This document shows, in pieces, positions 1 through 5,318 of a DNA stretch of 5,733 nucleotides. Origin of the DNA: Clostridium sp. (GTDB lineage Bacteria > Bacillota > Clostridia > Lachnospirales > Lachnospiraceae); NCBI GenBank assembly GCA_016302185.1, contig JAEDOC010000132.1, positions 1 through 5,733 of the forward strand. Reading direction: 5' to 3'. Each line of letters opens with the position of its first letter. The first letter of the stretch is position 1. The position numbers and the translations under genes were made by a program. Under the pieces are notes generated by a model, which made no database searches, was not told the DNA's origin, and saw only the letters and a program-made list of their open reading frames with translations.

Positions 1-371
1 TCCAGCGTCTTCGGATCTCTTCTCTTGACAAATTCACTTAACTGAATTCGATCCGCAGTCTCCCCGTCTCCAATCAACAGGGCATTGACACCCATGGTAT
101 AAAGACTGGTACAGAATAACAGAAGGCTCTGCTTCTCTATCTTTGCAATTCCCACCGGAATCTTCTCTGCCAGCAGCTGCTTACCCTTAGCCTGTGCGTC
201 CTCCATCCGCAGGAACATCAGTACCTGATCATCAAAGGTTTCCTCGTCACAGACAACGTAAGGCTCTTTGGTGCAGGCGGAGATCAGCACATACAGTTCT
301 GCTGCCTCCTTGATCTTTCCAAATACCTCCACCAGCTTCGGATCTATCTTCTCATTCATTTCATTTTCCAT
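1..371 (-). CDS. Probable SseB-like protein, 5' part only
   Basis: The first 123 codons are visible and the 3' end lies outside the window. The ATG at 369-371 is chosen because AAGGGAG (382-388) lies 10 bases upstream of it; a second in-frame ATG at codon 5 is less well placed. The soluble N-terminus begins MENEMNEKIDPKLVEVF and has no signal peptide or membrane segment. The visible part alternates helices and strands: a helix at residues 10-25, a strand ELYVLISAC, a charged helix near residues 58-70 (EDAQAKGKQLL), then IPVGIAKIEKQSLLLF and a helix ending GVNALLIGDG. This resembles the N-terminal domain of Firmicutes SseB-type proteins, named after enhanced serine sensitivity in E. coli and of poorly defined biochemical role. 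The family call rests on general resemblance and could be wrong; that it is a real gene is secure from the promoter, ribosome site and codon pattern. It has its own promoter and is probably transcribed apart from the permease gene upstream. Confidence 0.6.
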   Translation of the reverse strand, partial: MENEMNEKIDPKLVEVFGKIKEAAELYVLISACTKEPYVVCDEETFDDQVLMFLRMEDAQAKGKQLLAEKIPVGIAKIEKQSLLLFCTSLYTMGVNALLIGDGETADRIQLSEFVKRRDPKTL

Positions 372-425
372 CGGTTTCTTTCTCCCTTCTCTCGGACCGT
401 ATAAAGCTTTGCATACTCGCATTTC

Positions 426-455
426 ATTATACCATTACTTCCTGACATAATTCAA
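426..455 (-). promoter_or_regulatory. SigA-type promoter of the SseB-like gene
   Basis: On the minus strand the -35 box is TTGAAT (450-455) and the -10 box is TATAAT (426-431), with an 18-base spacer. The -10 is extended (TGGTATAAT), which compensates for a -35 with four of six consensus bases. The predicted start, near 419, leaves a leader of about 48 bases before the ATG at 371. No hairpin terminator is visible between the permease stop at 497 and this promoter, so some read-through from the permease gene is possible. Confidence 0.75.
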
Positions 456-496
456 TGAAAGTTTTCTTAATGTTGTAATTTATTTCTTCCATTTTC

Positions 497-1405
497 TTAC
501 AGCACCAGAACCAGCACCACCACAATACATACGATACTGATCAGAATAGACATGGAATTGATGGCGCTGGAGAGGCCGATATCTCCTTTCAGCTCCTCTG
601 TAAAAGCAGGAACCGCGGAACCGATGGGGCTGAAGGCCAGAAGCGCCAGCGCCTGACGGTATTCCAGCGCCAGTGGCAGAAGGAAGAAGCAGCCGGCAGC
701 CAGTGCCGCAGCCAGCGCATAACGCACCACAAGAATCTTTGCGATATGCCCTATCTGTGCCCGATCACCGGACAGGCGGAATCCGACTCCTATCATCAGC
801 ATCGCCAGAAATGCGTTGCCTCCGCTGATGATCCCCGCGAAGGTAGTTACCGGTTCCGGAACATGAATCCGTAAAAGTCCCAGCAGCAGCATAATCACAT
901 AGGCCATAAACGGAACCGAGCGCATCAGCGTTTTCACGATCTTTCTCACATCAAAACGGCCGCCGTCCTTCACAATCGCCGCTACGCTGTAGGCGCCGCC
1001 CAGACAGATCACTGCATTTCCCACATCAAAGAGGCTGACCGTCAACACACCAACTGATCCTAAGAAGCTCTGCGCAAAGGGCAGCGTAAAGTTGCCGATA
1101 TTATACCCGGAAATATTCAGCATATCAAAGGCCTTCTGCTCCTTCGGGTTGTGAAGGTTGAACAGATACATCAAAAGCATATAGACGACGCCGCCCATCA
1201 GACCAATCAGACTGATGAACATCAGAGACGGATCGATCTCCTTATTAGCTACACTGGATACAATCGCTGCCGGAAGAGTAATCTTCAGAACGATCTTCGA
1301 CAGAAGGTGAAAGTCCTCCTCCTTAAAAAAGCCCACCCGCCGCAGCAGATATCCCAACAGGATAATGGCTACAAAGCAAGAAGCCCGAATCAATATCTCA
1401 ATCAT
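497..1405 (-). CDS. AEC-family (auxin efflux carrier type) permease
   Basis: This 302-residue protein is very hydrophobic, with about ten predicted membrane helices; the clearest are near residues 6-24, 62-83, 120-145, 162-181, 188-210, 222-245 and 284-302. The opening (GYLLRRVGFFKEEDFHLLSKIVLKITLPAAI, residues 18-48, with FxxxxxLSKxVLxxxLPA spacing) is the family signature. NIGNFTLPF (102-110) matches the conserved N-x-G-x-x-x-LP element of the first half, and SPIGSAVPAF (259-268) lies in the matching second-half region. Length is normal for the family (about 300). Characterised bacterial members move malate, malonate or other organic anions; the substrate here cannot be read from sequence. 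The ATG at 1403-1405 is fixed by TAAGGAG (1414-1420) 8 bases upstream. The gene stands alone between a terminator and the next promoter, with its own SigA promoter overlapped by a palindrome, so control by a specific regulator encoded elsewhere is likely. Confidence 0.9.
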   Translation of the reverse strand: MIEILIRASCFVAIILLGYLLRRVGFFKEEDFHLLSKIVLKITLPAAIVSSVANKEIDPSLMFISLIGLMGGVVYMLLMYLFNLHNPKEQKAFDMLNISGYNIGNFTLPFAQSFLGSVGVLTVSLFDVGNAVICLGGAYSVAAIVKDGGRFDVRKIVKTLMRSVPFMAYVIMLLLGLLRIHVPEPVTTFAGIISGGNAFLAMLMIGVGFRLSGDRAQIGHIAKILVVRYALAAALAAGCFFLLPLALEYRQALALLAFSPIGSAVPAFTEELKGDIGLSSAINSMSILISIVCIVVVLVLVL

Positions 1406-1440
1406 GGGGTATTCTCCTTAACTTTTATTTTACTTAATGG

Positions 1441-1469
1441 AATATACTCCTTTCAGATTGAAATTTCAA
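1441..1469 (-). promoter_or_regulatory. SigA-type promoter of the AEC permease gene
   Basis: The minus strand carries TTGAAA (1464-1469), a 17-base spacer and TATATT (1441-1446), each box matching five of six consensus bases. Transcription should start near 1434, giving a leader of about 28 bases that contains the TAAGGAG ribosome site at 1414-1420. The -35 box lies wholly inside a 14-base perfect palindrome, so a protein bound there would block or reposition RNA polymerase. Confidence 0.8.
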
Positions 1470-1470
1470 T
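1457..1470. promoter_or_regulatory. 14-base perfect palindrome over the permease -35 box, possible operator
   Basis: ATTGAAATTTCAAT is its own reverse complement and covers the -35 box of the permease promoter. Symmetric sites of this size in this position usually bind dimeric repressors. With no loop it is unlikely to act as an RNA hairpin. The regulator is not encoded in this window and its family cannot be named from the site. Confidence 0.45.
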
Positions 1471-1478
1471 AGAAAATC

Positions 1479-1514
1479 GGATTAATCCAGCTCAACAAGT
1501 CTCTGAAACGTTTC
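1479..1514. promoter_or_regulatory. Two further 10-base palindromes upstream of the permease promoter
   Basis: GGATTAATCC (1479-1488) and GAAACGTTTC (1505-1514) are both perfect palindromes and lie upstream of the -35 box. Their centres are 26 bases apart, and the nearer centre is 20 bases from that of the palindrome over the -35 box. GAAACGTTTC has the central CG and flanking A/T runs typical of LacI-family operators, and resembles the core of the ribose-repressor site of E. coli. It does not fit the longer catabolite-response (cre) consensus. Function is inferred only from symmetry and position. Confidence 0.35.
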
Positions 1515-1545
1515 TACATTTATCTCAAATATACAATCATCCTGC

Positions 1546-1585
1546 AAAAAAATACTCTGTATGAATCAACACACAGAGTATTTTT
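1546..1585 (-). terminator. Rho-independent terminator after lysS, possibly bidirectional
   Basis: A 13-bp perfect inverted repeat (arms 1548-1560 and 1573-1585) encloses a 12-base loop. The core arm is TACTCTGT/ACAGAGTA, flanked by A- and T-runs. Read on the minus strand, the stem ends in seven T residues (1546-1552), as expected for termination of the greA-lysS transcript 95-135 bases beyond the lysS stop. The opposite strand also ends in T-rich sequence (1581-1587, TTTTTAT), so it could stop transcription both ways. The stem has only three GC pairs and may be weak. Confidence 0.75.
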
Positions 1586-1680
1586 ATCATCATATTATCC
1601 CACTACTACACCAGTAAAAATCAACTGAAATAAAGTTTTTATAGGAAAGAATCCCATAAAATAAACGTTTTTAACTGTTT
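1586..1680. other. AT-rich lysS 3' untranslated spacer
   Basis: Between the lysS stop and its terminator lie about 95 AT-rich bases with no plausible gene. The only local symmetry seen is AAACGTTT (1663-1670), which repeats the core of the palindrome at 1505-1514, and a 3+3 bp imperfect stem around 1641-1659. Neither has a T-tract suited to termination. Confidence 0.5.
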
Positions 1681-3186
1681 TTATTTATCTAATGTTTTCA
1701 TCGTCGGGAAGAGCAACACATCCCTGATCGCCGCAGAATCGGTCAGCAGCATGCACATACGGTCGATGCCGAAGCCGATACCGCCGGTCGGAGGCATACC
1801 GATCTCCAGAGCGTTCATGAAATCCTCGTCAGTGGTGTTGGCTTCCTCATCGCCGGCAGCCAGCGCAGCCTCCTGGGCTTTGAAACGCTCTCTCTGATCG
1901 ATCGGGTCGTTTAACTCGGAGTAGGCGTTGGCCATCTCCCAGCCGTTCATGAAGAACTCAAAACGCTCTACATAGTCCGGATTCTCCGGTTTCTTCTTGG
2001 TCAGCGGGGAGATCTCAATCGGGTGATCCATGACGAAGGTCGGCTGGATTAAATGCTCCTCTACGAATTCCTCGAAGAACAGGTTCAGGATATCACCCTT
2101 TTTATGTCTCTCCTCAAACTCCACATGTTTCTCTTTTGCGATGGCTCTCGCCTCTTCCAGGGTATGGATTTCATTGAAATCAACACCGGAGTACTTCTTT
2201 ACCGCATCTACCATGGTGATGCGCTCGAAGGGCTTGCCCAGATCCATCTCAATGCCGTTGTATACAATCTTCGTGGTTCCCAGAACAGTCTGTGCCACAT
2301 AGCGGTACAGGTTCTCGGTTAAGTCCATCATGCCGTGGTAATCAGTGTAGGCCTGATATAACTCCATCAGAGTGAATTCCGGATTATGTCTGGTATCCAG
2401 ACCCTCGTTACGGAATACACGGCCAATTTCATACACACGCTCCAGACCGCCGACGATCAGTCTCTTTAAGTACAATTCCAGAGAGATGCGAAGCTTGAAG
2501 TCCTCATCCAGTGCATTGAAATGGGTCTCAAAGGGTCTGGCTGCCGCGCCGCCTGCGTTGGCTACCAGCATCGGGGTCTCAACTTCCATGAAGCCCTCAC
2601 CGTCTAAGTAGGTACGGATGGCACGTAAAATTCTGGATCTCTTGATAAAGGTATCCTTTACCTCCGGATTCATGATCAGATCCACATAACGCTGACGGTA
2701 ACGCATATCCGTATTGGTCAGTCCGTGGAACTTCTCCGGAAGAATCTGAAGGCTCTTGCTTAACAGCTCCACCTTTTCCGCATGGATGGAAATCTCACCG
2801 GTTTTGGTGCGGAACACGGCTCCTGTGATACCAACGATATCACCGATATCCATCTTCTTGAAATCCTTGTACGGATCCTCACCCACACTGTCTCTTGCCA
2901 CATAGGACTGAATATTGCCCTTTAAATCCTGTACATTACAGAAGGAGGCCTTGCCCATCACACGCTTGGACATCATACGTCCCGCGACGGTTACGGTCTT
3001 TCCTTCCATCTCTTCAAAATGATCTTTAATATCGCTGCTGTGAGCGGTTACATCGTATTTGGTAATCTGAAACGGATCCTTGCCGTTCTGCTGAAGCTCA
3101 GCCAGCTTCTCCCGGCGGACCTTCAGTAACTGGTGTAAATCCTGCTCCGCATTCTTCTGCTGATTGTTCTGATTCTGCTCTGCCAA
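1681..3186 (-). CDS. lysS: Lysyl-tRNA synthetase, class II
   Basis: The enzyme charges tRNA-Lys with lysine, using ATP, in the cytoplasm. At 501 residues it has the usual bacterial class II length. An N-terminal OB-fold anticodon-binding domain (about residues 64-142) precedes the catalytic domain. Motif 1 is around GFMEVETPML (198-207). Motif 2 is RVFRNEGLDTRHNPEFT (256-272), with its ATP-binding arginine. Motif 3 is GGIGFGIDRMCMLL (468-481), with the conserved GxGxDR arginine. The start codon is TTG at 3184-3186, supported by AAAGGAG (3196-3202) 9 bases upstream; the first in-frame ATG is codon 60, inside the folded region. The first 15 or so residues are rich in Asn and Gln and are probably disordered. 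It lies 28 bases after the greA stop and is co-transcribed with it. No T-box leader is visible before lysS or greA, so control by tRNA charging is not indicated. Confidence 0.98.
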   Translation of the reverse strand: MAEQNQNNQQKNAEQDLHQLLKVRREKLAELQQNGKDPFQITKYDVTAHSSDIKDHFEEMEGKTVTVAGRMMSKRVMGKASFCNVQDLKGNIQSYVARDSVGEDPYKDFKKMDIGDIVGITGAVFRTKTGEISIHAEKVELLSKSLQILPEKFHGLTNTDMRYRQRYVDLIMNPEVKDTFIKRSRILRAIRTYLDGEGFMEVETPMLVANAGGAAARPFETHFNALDEDFKLRISLELYLKRLIVGGLERVYEIGRVFRNEGLDTRHNPEFTLMELYQAYTDYHGMMDLTENLYRYVAQTVLGTTKIVYNGIEMDLGKPFERITMVDAVKKYSGVDFNEIHTLEEARAIAKEKHVEFEERHKKGDILNLFFEEFVEEHLIQPTFVMDHPIEISPLTKKKPENPDYVERFEFFMNGWEMANAYSELNDPIDQRERFKAQEAALAAGDEEANTTDEDFMNALEIGMPPTGGIGFGIDRMCMLLTDSAAIRDVLLFPTMKTLDK

Positions 3187-3195
3187 TGTTCTACA

Positions 3196-3202
3196 CTCCT
3201 TT
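3196..3202 (-). promoter_or_regulatory. Ribosome binding site that fixes the TTG start of lysS
   Basis: AAAGGAG lies 9 bases upstream of TTG (3184-3186), inside the 28-base greA-lysS gap. No ATG or GTG start in the lysS frame is near it, so the site decides the start. The strong match to the 16S rRNA 3' end probably offsets the weaker TTG initiation. Confidence 0.85.
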
Positions 3203-3214
3203 GTGCGTGTTCTC

Positions 3215-3697
3215 TTATGACACTCTCTGGATCTCCAGAATCTTATACTGGATCACACCTGCCTGTGTCTCTACGTCTACGGTTTCTCCTGCCTTGCGGC
3301 CAAGCAGTGCCCGACCGACCGGAGACTCATTGGAAATCTTATTCTGAAGGCTGTTGGCCTCGGTGGAACCCACGATCTTGAACTCCATCTCCTCGTCCTC
3401 TTCCACATCCAGAAGCTTTACCATACAACCAACGCTGATCTTGTCAAGCTCGATCTCTTCCTCAACAACAACCTCGGCATTCTTTAACAGCTTCTCCAGA
3501 GCCTCGATCCTTGCTTCGATATCTCTCTGCTCATCCTTTGCTGCATCGTACTCGGCGTTCTCGGATAAGTCACCCTGCTCTCTCGCCTCTTTAATCTTCT
3601 GTGCGATCTCTCTTCTTTTATTTACCTTCAGATCGTGAAGCTCATCCTCATACTGTTTCAGACCTGCGTAAGTTAAAATGTTCTTCTTTTCTGCCAT
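3215..3697 (-). CDS. greA: Transcription elongation factor GreA
   Basis: GreA rescues backtracked RNA polymerase by stimulating cleavage of the nascent RNA 3' end. The protein has 160 residues, normal for the family (about 158). Residues 1-75 form the N-terminal antiparallel coiled coil. Its tip carries GDLSENAEYDAAKDEQ (42-57), in which D43 and E46 match the acidic pair that positions the catalytic metal in the RNA polymerase secondary channel. The C-terminal FKBP-like domain contains the signature SNESPVGRALLGRKAGE (122-138). GreA rather than GreB is indicated by this tip and by the lineage. The ATG at 3695-3697 is preceded by AAGGAAGGA (3706-3714) at about 8 bases. It is the first gene after a perfect-consensus promoter and leads a two-gene unit with lysS. 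Confidence 0.98.
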   Translation of the reverse strand: MAEKKNILTYAGLKQYEDELHDLKVNKRREIAQKIKEAREQGDLSENAEYDAAKDEQRDIEARIEALEKLLKNAEVVVEEEIELDKISVGCMVKLLDVEEDEEMEFKIVGSTEANSLQNKISNESPVGRALLGRKAGETVDVETQAGVIQYKILEIQRVS

Positions 3698-3758
3698 GAC
3701 AGTTATCCTTCCTTCTAAATACTACGGTTAGAAATCCGTTCTAATATTGCATCGCATT

Positions 3759-3787
3759 ATTATACCCGATAACCTCTGCATTGTCAA
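3759..3787 (-). promoter_or_regulatory. Perfect-consensus SigA promoter of greA-lysS
   Basis: The minus strand reads TTGACA (3782-3787), exactly 17 bases, then TATAAT (3759-3764): every hexamer base and the spacer are at consensus. Transcription should begin near 3752, leaving a leader of about 55 bases before the greA ATG. No riboswitch or terminator-like hairpin is visible in that leader, which suggests strong, largely constitutive expression. Confidence 0.93.
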
Positions 3788-3860
3788 GAATCGGACCGGC
3801 CGTTTTCCGTTTATTTTCAAGGGTTTCCCGCATCAGCTTCACGCCCGTTTTTCTCTCGAA

Positions 3861-4835
3861 TCACAGCCTCTCATCCAGCAGACGGATCAGCTCCTCCATG
3901 GTGGATACCAGATTAATATCATTCCGCAGGGAAGCGGAATGGGGATAGCCGGCGGTATACCAGGCCACGTGCTTTCGCATCTCCCGCATGGCAATAGCTT
4001 CTCCCTTATATTCCGTCTGAAGTTCTCCGTGACGGAGAATCATCGCCTTCAGTTCCTCCTTCGACGGCGGCGGCAGCAGAACCCCGGTATTCAGATAATG
4101 GGTGATCCGGTGAAACAGCCATGGATTTCCCTTGGCTCCCCGGGCCACCATCAGACCGTCGCAGCCGGTCTCCTCCTTCATCCGTTTCGCGTCCTCCGGA
4201 GTAAAGATATCACCGTTTCCAAAGACAGGGATGGAAACCGCCTCCTTGACCCGGCGGATGATATCCCAGTCCGCCTTGCCGGAATAATACTGCTCTCTGG
4301 TTCTCCCGTGGACGGCCACCGCCGCCACGCCGCAGCTCTCTGCCATCTTTGCGAATTCCACCGCATTGACGGAATCCTCAGTAAAGCCCTTCCGGAATTT
4401 CACGGTCAGAGGTTTATGAAGCTTCTTCGCCATCGAGGAGAGAATCGCCTCCGCCAGCTTCGGATTCCTCATCAGCGCCGATCCTTCCCCGTTATTTACA
4501 ATCTTCGGCACCGGACAGCCCATATTCACATCGATGATATCGTAGGGACCTTCCTCCAGCTGCAGCGCCATCTCCGTCATAATCTCCGGATCGGAACCGA
4601 ACAGCTGCACCGCGATGGGGTGCTCCTCCGGACGGGTTTCCAGAAGAGGACGTGTATTCCGGTTCTTATACAGCAATGCTTTGGCACTGACCATCTCCGT
4701 ACACATCAGGCCGCAGCCCTGTTCCTTGCACAGAAGACGGAACGGAAGATCTGTTACCCCGGCCATCGGCGCCAGCGCAACGGGATTCTCCAGCTCAACC
4801 GTTCCAATCTTCAATGCTGTCTTTGTTTTCTCCAT
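3861..4835 (-). CDS. dusB: tRNA-dihydrouridine synthase (DusB-type)
   Basis: This FMN-dependent enzyme reduces specific uridines in tRNA to dihydrouridine using NADPH. The 324-residue protein has the family's TIM barrel and C-terminal helical domain. Visible motifs in order are APMAGVTD (22-29, FMN phosphate side), QLFG (77-80), NMGCPVPKI (104-112) with catalytic cysteine C107, VKFRKG (145-150) with the FMN-contacting lysine, HGRTREQYYSGKADW (176-190), GNGDI (206-210) and ARGAKGNPW (231-239). Dus subfamilies are hard to separate by eye, and many Firmicutes genomes carry more than one, so the B label is the usual default and the position modified is not certain. The ATG (4833-4835) is three bases after the stop of the upstream gene, with AGAGGA inside that gene's end as ribosome site, pointing to translational coupling. 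No clear terminator follows, so transcription may continue into greA. Confidence 0.95.
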   Translation of the reverse strand: MEKTKTALKIGTVELENPVALAPMAGVTDLPFRLLCKEQGCGLMCTEMVSAKALLYKNRNTRPLLETRPEEHPIAVQLFGSDPEIMTEMALQLEEGPYDIIDVNMGCPVPKIVNNGEGSALMRNPKLAEAILSSMAKKLHKPLTVKFRKGFTEDSVNAVEFAKMAESCGVAAVAVHGRTREQYYSGKADWDIIRRVKEAVSIPVFGNGDIFTPEDAKRMKEETGCDGLMVARGAKGNPWLFHRITHYLNTGVLLPPPSKEELKAMILRHGELQTEYKGEAIAMREMRKHVAWYTAGYPHSASLRNDINLVSTMEELIRLLDERL

Positions 4836-4838
4836 CCC

Positions 4839-5213
4839 TTATTCCTCTTCCTGATACCGGCTTTTCTGCGCCTCATCCAGAAGCTCCTCGGCCGGAATTC
4901 CCAGGAAACGTACCTTGTAATACAGCTCCAGAGACTCCAGAAGCTCTCTCTTCTCCGCCTGATACTGCTTAATCTTTAAAGCGCTTCCAATCTCATCAAA
5001 CAGATAGTCATTCTCCTCTGCTTCCACACGGAACTCCAGATTTCCCTCCGGGGTAAATTCCAGAATCAGCACGCCGCCGATATCCTCCGTAAATAAGACA
5101 CACATGATCTGCAGCTCTTGCTTTACTGCCTCCGGCAGACCGGAAAACTGCTCATTAAAATAGTATTTTTCCACATAGGAATTGGCTCCGCAGAGCACCA
5201 GATTTTCTGCCAT
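4839..5213 (-). CDS. Conserved protein of unknown function, possibly DUF6145-type
   Basis: This is a 124-residue cytoplasmic protein with no signal peptide or membrane helix. It begins MAENLVLCGANSYVEKYYFN, continues with a Cys-containing segment (LQIMCVLFTEDIGGVLILEF, 34-53), an acidic stretch (EAEENDYLFDEIGSAL, 64-79) and helices rich in Glu, Leu and Lys to the end. I recall similar proteins next to dus genes in Lachnospiraceae, annotated as DUF6145; that name is from memory. The start is ATG 5211-5213, because AAAGGGAG (5221-5228) sits 7 bases upstream. A longer reading from an ATG at 5243 would begin inside the hairpin stem, add ten basic residues and lack a ribosome site. The stop is three bases from the dus start, so the two proteins are probably made together. 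A role linked to tRNA modification is possible, but only from context. Confidence 0.85.
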   Translation of the reverse strand: MAENLVLCGANSYVEKYYFNEQFSGLPEAVKQELQIMCVLFTEDIGGVLILEFTPEGNLEFRVEAEENDYLFDEIGSALKIKQYQAEKRELLESLELYYKVRFLGIPAEELLDEAQKSRYQEEE

Positions 5214-5232
5214 CCTTTTTCTCCCTTTCAGC

Positions 5233-5271
5233 GCAAAAGGCATTCTGTCCGCCGGACAGCATGCCTTTTGC
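5233..5271 (-). terminator. Strong hairpin after pfkA, probable terminator or attenuator
   Basis: The inverted repeat has an outer 11-bp stem (5233-5243 with 5261-5271, GCAAAAGGCAT/ATGCCTTTTGC), one T:C mismatch, and an inner 6-bp GC-rich stem (5245-5250 with 5254-5259), closed by a 3-base loop. The outer stem contains A4/T4 runs, a layout common in clostridial terminators where the T-run is the descending arm. On the minus strand the T-run is only four long and is followed by GCGCTG, so termination may be partial. It begins 48 bases after the pfkA stop and ends 5 bases before the ribosome site of the next gene. No good promoter is seen between the two genes, so read-through may supply the downstream genes. 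Confidence 0.65.
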
Positions 5272-5318
5272 TTTATGAATCAATCCTTCTGTAACTAAAA
5301 ATCCTGATACGAAACGCT

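Noticed and set aside
268..450. A 60-codon plus-strand frame opposite the SseB-like gene.
   Set aside because: It is Ser/Phe-rich antisense shadow sequence covering the promoter and start of a better-supported minus-strand gene.
456..496. Terminator after the permease gene.
   Set aside because: The spacer is AT-rich with T-runs but contains only a 4-bp GAAA/TTTC symmetry, too small to call.
1501..1517. Catabolite-response (cre) site at GAAACGTTTC.
   Set aside because: Aligned on the central CG, the flanks do not fit the 14-base TGWAANCGNTNWCA consensus. It is a palindrome of LacI-family type but not a good CcpA site.
1151..1564. A 137-codon plus-strand open frame crossing the 5' end of the permease gene and its promoter.
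   Set aside because: It overlaps a well-supported permease and the regulatory region, its composition is low-complexity and Gln/His-rich, and it has no ribosome site.
3698..3760. T-box or other riboswitch before greA-lysS.
   Set aside because: The leader is about 55 bases, with no specifier stem, T-box sequence or terminator hairpin.
3788..3860. Terminator after dusB.
   Set aside because: Only very short stems such as GGGAAACCC can be formed, and none is followed by a T-tract on the minus strand.
3747..4979. A 410-codon open frame on the plus strand, antisense to dusB and beyond.
   Set aside because: The dus frame below it has complete family motifs. The antisense product is rich in His, Arg, Leu and Gln without recognisable domains, has no ribosome site at its start and runs across the greA promoter. 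Long antisense frames are common opposite GC-biased genes.
5214..5243. A longer N-terminus for the unknown protein, starting at ATG 5241-5243.
   Set aside because: That ATG lies in the hairpin stem without a ribosome site, whereas the ATG at 5211-5213 has AAAGGGAG at 7 bases.
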